The notes under the pieces: model-generated
What the model saw: the letters and a program-made list of their open reading frames with translations, nothing else
The model's database searches: none
What the model was told of the DNA's origin: nothing
From: Apteryx mantelli
Lineage: Eukaryota; Chordata; Aves; Apterygiformes; Apterygidae
Length of the DNA stretch: 64,000 nucleotides
NCBI RefSeq assembly: GCF_036417845.1
Contig: NC_089980.1
Span: forward strand, 63,362,501-63,426,500
Direction: 5' to 3'
Made by a program: the position numbers and the translations under genes
Shown here: piece by piece, positions 1 through 11,440 of the stretch
Layout: every line of letters starts with the position of its first letter
How positions within the stretch are numbered: position 1 is the stretch's first letter

Positions 1-1662
1 CTACTGCAGCACTTGGTTGCAGTTGACAAGTTAAAGCTGCAGTATGAGACTGCTCTCTGCTGCAAGGCAGCGGTGGGTTGTGCAGACAGAGGCTTCTCAT
101 GGGCTGGTGTGAGACTGGCAATGCCAACAGGCACACCAACCACATCATCACTACCCACTGCTGCATCACTAATGAGCATGCAGGAACAAACCAACTAGCT
201 TCTGACCCACAGACATGCAGGGATTACACTCTGTGCCTTTGGGAACTGAGGCAGAAACATGAGACAAACCCTTCTCTCTGTCCCATTCATTAGCTTCCCA
301 GTAATCTGGAAGAAAGTCAGTAGTATCTCTCAGTACAAAGATTCTAGACTTTGACATGTCTTAGGTGATGATATTTTGGCTTAATTAGATTGCTCTGGGA
401 CCATTTAAGACTCCCAAGTCTGAGGTTTTATGGCCTGGGGTGTTGTTGTGCACATCCAGAAGGATTTCCTCTGCAAAACAGGGAGGAGAGAAGAGAGATT
501 TCAAACCCTCGAATCCAAACGACTTTGTAAAAATTCTTTTTATTCTAGTTTGCTTACAAGGCATAAGCCCCACCTTCTGGTGAATGGCTAAGTTGCAGGA
601 AAAGACAGTGCTCTGTATTAAGTAAAAATGGTGAAATATTTACAACACACTAGTATTGAGGTAGAAAAATACCTTTTTTATACTTGAAATATTTTAGGAG
701 AATGCACTGATCTCCATCAAATTGACAACAAAAGGGTTTCAGAAGGCTTTGTAGTGTTTCATTTCAAGTAGTTTTATTATGTTACATTCCATTTTCCTCA
801 TGTGGTATAAACAGTCATACTATAAAATAAACTTTATGTTTCAACTATTCCTAAGCAAAACAGTTTGGAATACCTTGTTGCACAAAACCTTTCAGTATTT
901 TGGTTTTTCATTTTGTTGAAGTGAACAAAAATACAATTTGAAATGTTAAAGTTTCTCCGAGGACAGGGAATGCTTCTCAGGCAACACCACAGAGCCTTGA
1001 AGTTTTGTGTTGAAAACAACTGGGCTGATCATTGCTAGCTACTTCTTTTCTTTCCCATGCACTGGAAGAGGTGCAGAGGCCAGCAGATATTGCTGTTATG
1101 GTTGCCCCAGCACATCAGCAACATCTGCCTCACTGACTTGCTTCCTTGGGTGTTGTTCAGCTATGATATAGATAAATGAAGCAGAGAGGCAAAACCACAG
1201 AGCCAGGTATGGTTGGCAGAGATATAGGCAGCAGGCTGAAGACCTCAAATAAGTGCTTGAACATCTCCACCTGGACCATCAGCTGGGGTCCTCCTCTCCC
1301 AAGGCATGGTGGAGGGACCCCACACCCTGCTGACAGCTTCTCCCTGTGCCTCCCACCAGCACCCCAGCACAGTCTGGTACTTCTGCGAGCATCTGGATCC
1401 CTTCTTACACCTCTCACAGCAGAGGGGTCCTGGCCACCTCTGCCTCTGGCAACAGCTTCCCCTTCCCAGGGTGTGCTGGCCCTCAGGGGGTACCCAGAGA
1501 AGATGAAGGGCCGCCAGGGGCTGAACCCCCACTGGTGCCCTCTGGTAGGGAGGTAGCACCACAGGGGACAGGTGCACCACTGCTATGGATGGCCAGCTAT
1601 GGAGCGGGCAAAAGGAGGCTTTTCTCACATGAGGATCTCAGAAATTGCTTTGACATTTGTCA

Positions 1663-1842
1663 GGTGAAGAAGAAAATGAAAAAGGAGGAGGAAGACCAGG
1701 ATAAGAAGGAGGAGGAGGAGGAGGAGAAGGAGGAGAAGATGGAGGAAGAGGAGGAAGAGAAGAAAGAGGAGAAGCAGAAGGTAAAGGAAGAGATGGGGGA
1801 GGAGGAAGAGGAAGAGAAAAAAAGAAAGAGGAGAAGAAGAGG
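1663..1842 (+). repeat. Purine-rich (GAGGAA-type) microsatellite
   Basis: About 180 bp are almost entirely A and G on the plus strand, built from degenerate GAG, GAA and GAAAAG units with only scattered T and C. In one frame it reads as a Glu/Lys-rich segment, which explains the acidic tail of an apparent 172-codon open frame covering 1346-1864. The translated composition follows directly from the simple repeat, so I do not treat it as a gene. Its strand polarity is opposite to that of the pyrimidine tract 3 kb to the right. Confidence 0.85.
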
Positions 1843-4643
1843 TCTCTTCTATTGTGATCCCTGAGTGGGACATTTCAACATAAATAACAAACTGGTTTCC
1901 TGGTGTGGAAAGGTTCCCAGTGCACTCAGGCATGACCTTGGCAGATACCACAAAAGACCTCTTACAACATGTTACATTTTGCTGGGGCCATAGCCGTGAC
2001 ACCTTATGCCCTTGACTGTGTTGCCTGTTTTCCATTAATAGCCCAGTGCCTGTATTCAGCCACAGTTCTTAAATGGGCAGTTTGGCATGGAGGGGTGGAA
2101 GAAAGGACTCTTCGCTCTCTCTTTGCAGTGCTGGCCACTGGAGAAGGAGGAAATGGGAGCAGGGCAGGAGGGAGAGAGCGGCTGGGGTGAAGGTTTCACC
2201 CCCCTGTCTGGGGCACAGCAGAAGACCTCAGACATGTGGGTCTGTGCAGCTCAGGAGGTGCCTGAGGTCTGGCCCAGGCCTCGCTGCTGGTGGGCCGCAG
2301 GGTGGGCAAGGGCAGACAAGCGGATGTGGGAGCCACCTCAGCATGAGTGTCCAGCACTCCTGTGCAGGGACTGTCACCCTGCTCCAGCAGTGGGGACCTG
2401 GGCTTCCAGTTGCCAAGAGTTTGCAACTCACTTGGCAATTACTGCTGCAGATCGTGGCAGCCCGACTCTTCACATCTCTCTGCAAATTAACTCCTAAGCA
2501 ATTGGGTGGTACAAAGTAGGGCCTGTTTGAACAAGAAAAGACACGCAGATAATGCCATTGAACCAATAGCTCAAAGCCCATCTAACCAACTACCCAAATA
2601 ACTTAGTCTTGTTATTTTAAGCACTTCTTTCTTTTCAGTGGTGTCAGTGAGCCCACACAGTCAGAAACCAGCCCCATAAACATCGAAGATCTAACTGTAC
2701 ACTGGAGCAAGGGATGACTCGAGAGATGTGGTATGTCATTTGAAAACAGGGAGACAGACAAAGAAGTGGCCATCTCACTCAGTCTAACCACTGTCAAGTC
2801 TCTTGGAAATAACATAGCAAAGAAGTGTTTTAAGGAGGAATTTGAATCAGAAAATAAGCAGATGTGGATGTTACACGGTCCTCTGCCAGGTACACAGTGC
2901 AGTAGAGGAGAAATCACAACCATGAGTAGCCTTCCTGATAGGTACAAAAATGAAAAAAAACAGATTTCCAAGATGAATCAGTCTTCCTTAAGTTTGCAAA
3001 TGAAACATAGATATCTGGGTTGTGCCAAAATGATGCTTGGAAGCAGTAGCACTTAGAAATACGTTACCAACTGTTGGCACAGCCAGTATATAATACATAC
3101 AACATACAGGTGAGGAGTGTCAGCTCATCATGAGAGTTTTTTACTGCTTTTACTGCAAAAAAGGTCAAGGCTACCAGATAGTCTCTGTTCTTATGCCATG
3201 AGAGGGAAAGTAATAAAACGGGCAATACCACAGCCCCCTCGCAGCTACCTTGGGGGCCGCCAGGGAGAAGCAGAGTGCTCCCCTGGACCCCCTTTTTGCT
3301 CACCTCCGTGTTCCAACCCTTCTCGGCCTGGATGCTATCACTATGGGGGAGAGCATTTCTCGGCGCTGTAATTCAGAGCTGAAAGCAGCCTGGCCACAGC
3401 ATATGCATGCAGCTCTGGAAAGCAAAGGCACAAGGAATGCTGCAGGTGGGATTCTGTTTAGCTTTAAATTATGAGTCATGATTTTTACAGCTAGGGTTCA
3501 GCAGGGCAAACTATCTCTAGGCAGCAAAATGACTTCTGTGAAGCAAAGCATCAAACTGAAACTTCAAAGGTCCATCAAGTTTCAGTGTAGGCCCTTGGAG
3601 GCCGTGTCCTCTGTAATGTCTGCTGCCCTTCTTGGAAGCGATCCCTGACAAGGAGTTTCATTCGGTGCAAGCACAGATATGGAGAGCAGATCTGCTTCCA
3701 CATCATCAACCTCCTTCTGTGCCCAGTAGGGAGAAGACATTTTCCACGGTGAAAAGCCACTGCATGCATCGGAAGTGGTGCGGGCAGCTCAGTGGGGCCA
3801 CAGCAAAGACAATGCTCAGAAACACATGACTACGTCTAACTAGAGTGTGCTGCAACTATCTTCCTGGTGTATAAGTCAGACCACATGGAAATCATTTCCA
3901 AATTCCAGAGAATGGCCAATGCCTTTAGCAACTTGCACTGGGACCCCCTCCTTCGGCTGCCTTGGGAGGGGAGCACCCCTGCTGACAGGGCCCGAGGGAG
4001 GGGGCGTCTCCTCTAGTTGCAGCCTGCCAGTACGCTCCTTCTCTCAGTCACGGCTGCTGTCAGACCGGGTCCTCTCCTGCCCTTTGCTCAGTGTCCTGGG
4101 AACAGCTGCACCCGGGAAGCAGCACCCCTGCCATGCCTGTGCGCTGCCTTTCTCGTCGGCCCCCTCGGCAGCAGCGTCAGCTCTTTGTAACTTCTCCGCG
4201 CCCATCACAGGTACCTGCTGCTCTCTGCGGGTGGCCCTTGACTCCCCGACAGAGAGGCATTTCTCCCCCAAACCCGGCGTGCCCTCTCCCACAACAGCAC
4301 TAGCAGTGATGCTGCTGCTCAGTCACCTCCCCTGCTGCTACGTGGGTACGCCGGGTCATTCAAAGAGCCCGGCCCGGCCGTGCCGTGCCTGCGGAGTTGT
4401 GTGAAAGTCGCTGCAAGACGTGGTGCCGGAGGGTTTGCAAGAGAGACAAGGAGCAGTCCACGAGTGCTGCAGAGAAGTGCTTCATTGCAGGGAAGTTAGG
4501 CGGGCGGGAATCAAAAGCCCCCCTGCTCCTGGTGCCAGGCTCCCCTGCGCCCTACGCGGGGAGTTAAGTGCTAACCACAGACGGCTTCCAACACGTGAAG
4601 CCACGCTGCCCGCCCCGGCAGGGTTCCCCTTGTTACAGGGTCG

Positions 4644-4660
4644 TAGGGCTGCTGCCAAGG
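4644..4660 (+). repeat. Anchor sequence, copy 1 (left border of pyrimidine tract)
   Basis: The 17 bases immediately before the pyrimidine tract read TAGGGCTGCTGCCAAGG and are followed directly by a T run. The same sequence with one mismatch recurs at 6492-6508, again followed by pyrimidines. The core GGCTGCTGCCAAGG (4647-4660) is identical in both copies. Confidence 0.9.
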
Positions 4661-6905
4661 TTTTTTTTCCTTTTTCTCTCTTTCCTTTTCTTTCTTTCCT
4701 TTTCTTCTGTCCTTTTCTTCTGTCCTGTTGATTTTTTATCTTCCCTTGTTTTTCTTTCCTTCTTTCCTTTTTCTTCTGTCATTTTTTTCTTTTTTCCCTT
4801 TATTCTCTTTCCTTTTTTTCTTTTTTCTTTCCTTTTTCCTTTCCTCTTGTCTTTCCCTTTTTCTTTCCTTTCTTTTTTTCTTCCCTTTCTTTTCTTTTTT
4901 ATTTCCTTTTCCTTTCCTTTTTTCTCTTCCTTTTTTTCCTCTGTTTCCCCCCTTTCCCTTCCCCTTTTGTCTTTTTTTCTTTCCTCTTTTCTCTCCCTTT
5001 TCCTTTCCTTTTTTCTCCTTCCCTTTTTCTTATTCTTTCTTCTCGCTTTCCTTCTCTTTCCCTTTTTTCTGTATCTCTTTCTCCTTTCACTTCCCTTTCT
5101 CTTTGATTTTTTCTTTCTTTCCCTCTTTCCCGCTTTCTTCCCTTTTTATCTTTCCCCTTTTCCTATTTTTTCCTCCCTTCTTCTCTTTCCTTCTTCCTCT
5201 TTTCCTTTTTTTGGCTTTCCTCTGTTTCCTTTCATTTTTTCTTTTCCCCTTTTTCCTTCCTTTTTTACTCTTTTCTTCTCTTTCATTTTCTTTCTTTCCT
5301 TGTCTATCCTTTTGCTCTTTCTCTTTTCTTTTCCTTTTCTTTCCTTTTTTCTCTTTCCATTTAAGCTTTCCTTTTTTTCTTGCCCTTTTTTTGCTTCCCT
5401 TTTCTCCTTTTTTCTTTTCCCGTCTTTGTTTCTCTTTCTTTTTTTACTTCTTTCCTCTTTCTCTTTCCTTTCTTAGTCTCTTCTTTCTCTTTCCTCTGTT
5501 CTTTCCCCCTTTTTTCTTGTCTTTCTTTTGCCTTTTTTCTTTCTTTTTTCCTTTTTTCTTTTCTTCTTTCCCTTTTCTTTTCATCTTTTTTCTCTTCCCT
5601 CTTTTCTTTCCTCTTTTCGTCACTGTTTTCTTTCTTTCTTTTTCTCTTTCCATTTTTCTCTTTCCATCTTTTTTTCTCTCCATTCTTCTTTCTTTCTTCT
5701 CTTTCCTTTTTTCTCGTTTTCTTCTTTCCTTTCTCCATTTCCTCTTCTTTCCATTTTTCTATCCTTTCACCTCTCTCCTGTTTTTCTTTCCTTTTTTCTC
5801 TCATATTTTCCTTCCTATTTTCTTTTTCCTTTTATTTTCCTGCCTTCTTTTCTTTCTTTGTTCCTCTTTCCTTTGTCTCTTTCCTGTTTGCCTCTTTCCT
5901 TTCTTCTTTCCTCTTTTCTTTCCCTTAATTCCCGTTCCTTTTGGGCTCTTTTCTTTTTTCTTTCCTTCTGCCTTTTGCCTTTTCCTTTTCTTTCTTTTTT
6001 CCTTTCTTTTTTCTTTCCTTTTTTTCTCTGCCTTGTTTCTTTTTTGCCGCTTTCCTTTCACTTTCCTTTATCGCTCTTTTCCTTCCTTCCTTCCTTTCAT
6101 TTTCTGTTCTCTTCCTTTTTTGTGCGTGGCTTTCCTTTTTCTTTCTCTTTTCTCTTTCCATTCTGCCTTTCCTCTTTTCTTTCCATTTTTTTCTTTTTGC
6201 TCTTTCCTTCTCTTTCCCTTTTTGCTCTTTCTTTTTTCCCTTGTCTTTGTTTTCTTGCCTTTCCCTTCCTTTTGCTTTTCCCTTTTTTCTTTCCTTTTTT
6301 CCTGTTCTTCTTTCTCCTTTTGTTTCTTTTTGCTCTTTCCTTTTTTCTATATCTTTTTCTCTTCCCTTTTTTCTATACTCTCTTGTCTCCTCTTTTTTTT
6401 CTCTTTCCTTTTTTTCTTTCCTTTTGTCTTTCTCAGTTCTCTCTTTCCTTCTTTCTCTCATCTTTTCATTCCTTTACTCTGTTTCTTTTTATAAGGCTGC
6501 TGCCAAGGCCTTTTTTTCCCTCTTGCCTTTTCTTTCTTTCCTTGCCTTTTCTTTCTTTCTTTCTTTGTTTTTCTCCCATTTTTTCTTGTCTTTCCTTTTC
6601 TATCCTTTTCTTCCCTTTTTTCTTCTTCCCTTTTTTCACTTTCTTTATTTCTCTCTCCTTTTTCTTCTCTTCCCTTTTCTCTTTGGTTCTTTCTCTTCCT
6701 TTTTTTCATTTCCTTTCTCTTTCCATTTTCTCTTTCCATTTTCTCTCTGTTTCTTTCCCCATTTCTTTCCTTTTTATCTCTTTTCTCTCTTTCCTTTCTC
6801 CTCTTTCCTTTTTTTCACTTTTTTTTTTCTATTTCTTTTCTTATCTTCCCATTTTTATTTTCTTTCTTTTCTCTTTCCTTTTTTTTTTCTCTTTCCCGTT
6901 TTTAC
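4661..6905 (+). repeat. 2.2 kb degenerate polypyrimidine tract
   Basis: The plus strand is almost exclusively T and C for about 2.2 kb, made of degenerate units resembling CTTTCCTTTTTT and CTCTTTCC with only scattered G and A. The junctions are sharp: ordinary mixed sequence ends at 4660 and resumes near 6906. Because every stop codon needs a purine on the pyrimidine strand and a T on the purine strand, both strands stay open for long distances. This yields artefactual Phe/Ser/Leu/Pro frames of up to 588 codons and Lys/Glu/Arg frames on the other strand. The tract is interrupted near 6491-6510 by a short mixed-sequence island that copies the left border. It is a simple-sequence array, not a coding region. 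Mirror-symmetric homopurine-homopyrimidine DNA of this type is known to adopt triplex (H-DNA) forms. Confidence 0.95.
6492..6508 (+). repeat. Anchor sequence, copy 2 (inside pyrimidine tract)
   Basis: TAAGGCTGCTGCCAAGG sits as an island of mixed sequence within the otherwise pyrimidine-only array, 1848 bp to the right of copy 1. It differs from copy 1 at one position out of 17. This points to a segmental duplication of the left border plus the start of the array. Confidence 0.9.
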
Positions 6906-9900
6906 AGATTAGGTCCAGGTTGAGCTGTTTCAAACAGGAATGCACAATGTTTCCTTACAGCTGTGATGTCTTCTTTGCTCATGCAAAGAAGCCTGAAGCT
7001 CCTGATTTTTTCCCCGCAGCCTGTCCCCTTTTGGAGACTAAAAGCACCTCTGGCCAGGCGACTCAACTCTTCCTTGATGCATGCCCACGACAACCTTGCG
7101 GGGCTCTGATGGCTCTCGAGCCCCATTCAGCATGCTCTAGTGACACTGCTGGCTGGTCAGATGCTTCTCGTGGCCTGCAAGCAGGAAGAGGCAATGGCAG
7201 CAGGTGCCCGGGGGATTATGGAGGGGCCCTGCGAAGCAGGACGGGAGCTCTCCAGGCAGCACCTGGAGGGCATTTGCGGTGCAGAGACATTTGATAACTG
7301 TGCAGGCACGAGGGCAGGTGGTTTTTCCCTGCGCCTCCTTCTCCAAGCTGAGCTGTCACTGCCCAGCGGGAAAGCTGTCCACACTTGTGCTCCGTTGCTG
7401 GTCCCTTCTGCAGTTTTCCCAGCACTCCTGGAAGAACAGGGTGGGCTCTGAGCAGCTCCTGTGCATCGTGCTGAGACTGTTTTTCACGTGAGGCAGCGGA
7501 GGGGCAGAGAGGCATGTGGCGTATCTGCAGTGAAAAAGCTTTTCCTATAAAAGTCAAGCTTGGCTCTTCCTCTCCTGAATCATCCATAACTAAGACACCT
7601 GAAGCAAATTCTCCCATTATTTATACCTGCCATCCTCACAATTCTCAATTTATTTGTAAATTTTATCTTTGTTATTTGGGTATTCTACTTTTAGGTAAGC
7701 AGTCACAAAATACTATATATAACATGTTAGAATTTTGTAAATCAATATGTTAACAAAATAATGCATATAAAAAATCTGAACTTTGTCTCTCAAAAACTAA
7801 AGACAGTAAGGAGAGTTTAGTGAAAAAGCTTTCCAAAATTTTGAAGATCAAGATCATGCTATGGATTTGAAATGGATAGTGAACAGTTATTTTGCAATAA
7901 TAGCATATAGATAATAACCATACATTAATTCAGGGAGGCATTTCTACAAAATTTAATTTCCCTTCCTTTATTTGCAATCCTTAATAAGATATTTGTAATG
8001 TTTCACAGTCAGAACTCTAAAAACCTTGACTGACCATGCTAAAGCAGAGGCATGCACTTAACTGAGATTCCAGTGAGTAGACACAGCAGAACTCAGAGGG
8101 CAAATTTACTCACCATGCAACACTGACTTGTCCCTGAAGGCTTGTTTGGCCTTTAAAATGAAGAGGAGGCCTGCAAGGAGCCAATCTGTACTTGCATATC
8201 ATATACTTGCTGTTCACATAAGAGGGTCACAACACATTGTAAATGCAATCTTAATCTGCATTTCTCATCCTTAAAAGACATGACTTTGCAACAACAGCAC
8301 TATTCTTAACATTTTAAAACACACTATGAAAAACGAGAATATTCAGGGTTAGAGCTACTTCTTAGCAATTTATATTCAACTAAATCTCCCATGAAAATTA
8401 TTAAGTTCCAATTTATCCAGGAGTGGATATAAGTTGCATAGGCTCTGTTTTTCCCTCAGAGTAATCAATTCCAGACTTGTTTTCCTAAAACATTGCAATT
8501 GCAATTTCTAACCCATTACAAAAGCCTCTCTGTTCTCACTCCCTAACTTCCAGTTCCTGAATCCCAGCACTGAGGCCAAGGTCCTCTGTCAACAGTAAAT
8601 TAACCACAGCATTGCTGTCTGTTGCACACATATTATACACCAATTGTATATTGATTGCTGGCAGACATGACACCTGATGAAATTAGTCACAGGACAATCT
8701 AATACAATGATTCCTGCTTCTATTTTCCTCTGGATAGAGTAGCTGCAGCATACATAAGGCAAAAAAATAGGAACAACAGCTCTCCCAGTGGGATTCTCCC
8801 ATGCCACGTAGCATGCAGCTTATCCACCCAAATAGTGAAAATATTGAGTGAAAAAAAAAGTGAAAATAAAAGGTTTCTAAGGTTTGGTCATAGAACAATC
8901 TAGTGACATGGAACTTGTTTAATTTAGATATGATTTTTGCAAGACTGCACTGCATGCCTACTTATAAGTAGCTGAATTCAGTTACAGAAATCTGTTGTAA
9001 GCAGCTGGATTCAGTTGCAGAAAGTCTTTTTCAATCACATTCCTCAGTTTGTGAGCAACAGATGCTCTTCAAATAAACTTGTAATTTACACATGTATTTC
9101 ATGCCATTCTGCTTGGAGATAAGTTTGATGTATCAAAGGCTTGAAAAACTACCAATTTCAAAGACGGATTCCTGAAAAACGCCTAACAACAGTAGTTTTC
9201 TACAAATGTTCCTCATTTCTTAAACTGCTGTAGTTCCCCACAAATCTTGCAGGTAAAATTTAGTTAGGATCACTTCACCCTTGCTCTCATCTTAATGTGT
9301 GCAATAGTGAAAAAACGCTATCTTTGAATTCTTTAGAAGATTGATGTACTGGTCTAGACCTGGTCTCAGGAATTGATGTACTTTTTCCTACATTATTACA
9401 GTATTATGGGTGACTTAGTTTTACAGGGCTCAGTGAAGAGCATGTAAGTTTTGAGACCACTGATTAAAGAAAACATCATTATTAAGCTTGCATACAGTAT
9501 TAACAGGATCAGACAATACTAATGTTTCCTCTCCAGTGTAAAAACACACACTTAGATTGCTCCATGTTTGAAATGAGGCTTTAAAATTACACCTTAATTT
9601 CCCTAAGCAATCTAAGTTTTAGCTCAAGGTCTTCCCATTCATTAGAAGTAAAAATTTATTCTTACTGTGACAAATGAAGAAAAAGAGCATTTTAGGTGAC
9701 AAATCAAAATCAGTTCTGATTGCAAATTGATCTGACATTTTGTCACCTCAAGATGATTTGGATTGCTAAGCACTTTACTTCAAAAGAGTAACAAGTAACC
9801 CCTATTTTCCTTTTGGGGAGTGAAGGCTTAATTTTTGCTTTTGGGAAGGAAAAATAACTTTGGAGAAGTTATCTGGCAAAATGGTTTAGCTTTTCCTTGG

Positions 9901-10400
9901 CCTCCACACCACCTAGTTCGTATTTACAGTGCTTAGCATACACATTCACACACACTTGATTAGTGTACTCTTAAGGGAAATTTTTACCACTAGAGGCCTA
10001 GATAGCATTAGTAAAAAGGCAACAGTAGTTTGGAACAGAGATACTCAAGATTTGGGAAATTCAAAGCACAGGTGAGAAAACGATGTAAAAAAAGGTTATT
10101 TAAAGCCAAGACATTTTGGAGTTTTAGGGCACTGGAGCAATCGATTTATATTGTGCCACAAATCACTCTACACAATAAATGCTAATTACAAGTCAAGCCT
10201 TTTGAGCATCAACAAGCTTCCCCCAACTCTTCCTGAAACATAGTTTGGGTAAGCAAGTATCAGCCAACTAGGCTTAGGAAAATGCTGCCTTTAAAATATA
10301 TGAGACTTAGATTTAGAAAGGTTGCATGGAAACATTTAATATATTAATAACTACTCCTTTTCAAACAAGAGGTCTTATTCTAATTAGTAGATTACCAGAT
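6906..10400. other. Intergenic DNA downstream of SF3B5
   Basis: From 6906 to about 7500 the sequence is mixed and moderately GC-rich, with overlapping short frames on both strands and none recognisable. From 7600 onward it is AT-rich with frequent stops in all frames. I see no CR1 copy, tRNA or recognisable exon here. The only structured element noticed is a short 33-bp-period tandem repeat near 8965. Confidence 0.6.
8965..9027 (+). repeat. Imperfect 33-bp tandem duplication
   Basis: Two adjacent copies begin TAAGTAGCTGAATTCAGTTA (8965) and TAAGCAGCTGGATTCAGTTG (8998). They differ by three transitions and one single-base indel over about 29 aligned bases. It looks like an old local tandem duplication with no evident function. 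Confidence 0.8.
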
Positions 10401-10425
10401 GAAACATTAGAAATGCCCACTAAGT

Positions 10426-10431
10426 TTTATT
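10426..10431 (-). promoter_or_regulatory. SF3B5: Candidate SF3B5 poly(A) signal
   Basis: TTTATT on the plus strand gives AATAAA on the minus strand, about 460 bp downstream of the SF3B5 stop codon. It would give a transcript of roughly 0.8 kb, which suits the short single-exon SF3B5 mRNA. The cleavage site itself cannot be read from sequence. Confidence 0.55.
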
Positions 10432-10888
10432 TTCCATATTTGAAAAAAACTAAACAGTTATACAATTAAGAGAAATGAAACTATCCAAAAGCGGGTATTT
10501 TACAAAACTGCTCCCTGTGAGAGTCCTTTGATGCAACATAAGAAGAAAACAAAAGGACCACGAGCACGGAAGGCCAGGAGACACATGTGTTCCCAACGGC
10601 GCTGAGAGGCGGTTACAGGGGCAGCTCCTACGTCTCTCTCCACGGGTGTAATTGCAGTTCAGCGGTGCCGGGCTCGTTCTCACAGTTCACAGGCAGGAGA
10701 TTTCAGCGGAGTCCCGCTCGGCGACCTACCGCGCCCCGCAAAAAGGGAAGCGTCTTCGCGCACCTCCCGCTCGCTCCGGCCAACGCGCATCCACCGCGCG
10801 CCGCCTCGGGGTCTCCGCCGACCCCGCTCCCCTCCTCCCCAGGGCCGGGCGGCGGCTGCCCCCAGGACGGGGAGCCCGGCGGGGCGGG

Positions 10889-11149
10889 CTAGGACTCGTC
10901 GGGCTTGTCGGCCGGCGGCCCGCAGGGCTGCAGCATCTTCTCCATGAGGTTGAAGCGCACGCGCGCCTTACTCTCGTTCTCGGCAATGGCGAAGTAGTTG
11001 AGCAGGTCGAAGTGGCCCATGTAGGAGCAGTACGAGTCCCGGTGCTGGTTCACCAGCCACTCCCACTTCGTGGTGTCGGCATGGCCCGTCCCGATGTACT
11101 TGGACTGCAGGTGCTCCAGCTGGCTGTGGATGGTGTAACGGTCCGTCAT
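10889..11149 (-). CDS. SF3B5: Splicing factor 3B subunit 5 (SF3b10)
   Basis: This is an 86-residue intronless open frame on the minus strand. It starts MTDRYTIHSQLEHLQSKYIG and contains HADTTKWEWLVNQHRDSYCS and the C-terminal stretch ending ADKPDES. It is the vertebrate SF3B5 protein at full length, apparently differing from the human protein as I remember it only in the last few residues. SF3B5 is a small helical subunit of the SF3b complex of the U2 snRNP, which recognises the branch point during pre-mRNA splicing; it has also been reported in the SAGA co-activator complex. The start lies in a strong context (GCCGCC before ATG on the minus strand) and the stop is TAG at 10889-10891. The gene sits in a CpG island, as expected for a housekeeping gene. 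There is no sign of a retrocopy: no poly(A) tail and a conserved neighbour order. Longer GC-rich frames overlapping it on either strand are shadows. Confidence 0.98.
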   Translation of the reverse strand: MTDRYTIHSQLEHLQSKYIGTGHADTTKWEWLVNQHRDSYCSYMGHFDLLNYFAIAENESKARVRFNLMEKMLQPCGPPADKPDES

Positions 11150-11210
11150 GGCGGCACCGGCGGCAAGAACGCACCGAGCCCTGACCGTCCACGCACCGCG
11201 AAATGGTGAG

Positions 11211-11223
11211 CGGAAATGACGTC
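11211..11223 (+). promoter_or_regulatory. ETS/CRE-like composite site upstream of SF3B5
   Basis: CGGAAATGACGTC lies about 60-75 bp upstream of the SF3B5 start codon (the gene reads leftward). It is close to the known composite motif CCGGAAGTGACGTCA, which combines an ETS half with a CRE half and is common in CpG-island promoters. I infer it to be part of the SF3B5 core promoter. Confidence 0.5.
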
Positions 11224-11440
11224 CCCTCGCGCCCTTTCCCCCTTCCGCTCTCCCTGACTACATAAGAGAAGCTACTTTTCTAGCTCATTCTTTGGGCTTG
11301 GACCGTTTGTTTCTTACTCTGGTGTTTGCTTTAAAGAGAATTTTTTAAAAAAATCCTCCAGCTAGCTATTTACTCTCTGCGGAGCATGATGGGAGGGCGC
11401 CCACCGACGGAGCACAGTGCGCATGCACGCGCCCGCAAGG

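Larger units (their letters stand above)
1..4660. other. Left flank, no recognisable gene
   Basis: This stretch is richer in G and C than most of the intergenic DNA further right. It contains many short open frames on both strands, the longest about 170 codons, but none has a recognisable domain or consistent coding character. By the gene order recalled for human 6q24, this side faces PLAGL1, but no zinc-finger motif or other PLAGL1-like segment is visible. Apart from the purine-rich microsatellite near 1.7 kb, I see no repeat family I can name. Distant promoter-proximal exons of a neighbouring gene cannot be excluded. Confidence 0.5.

Noticed and set aside
1346-1864. 172-codon frame with an acidic Glu/Lys tail
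   Set aside because: The tail is the translated GAG/GAA microsatellite and the first part has no recognisable domain; no splice or conservation evidence.
4728-7294. Two overlapping 588-codon plus-strand frames (4728-6494 and 5528-7294) and matching Lys/Glu-rich minus-strand frames
   Set aside because: They lie mostly in the polypyrimidine array, where stop codons can hardly occur; the Phe/Ser/Leu/Pro composition is dictated by T/C triplets.
10652-11209. 185-codon plus-strand frame over SF3B5
   Set aside because: It is the antisense shadow of the SF3B5 coding region and its GC-rich flanks.
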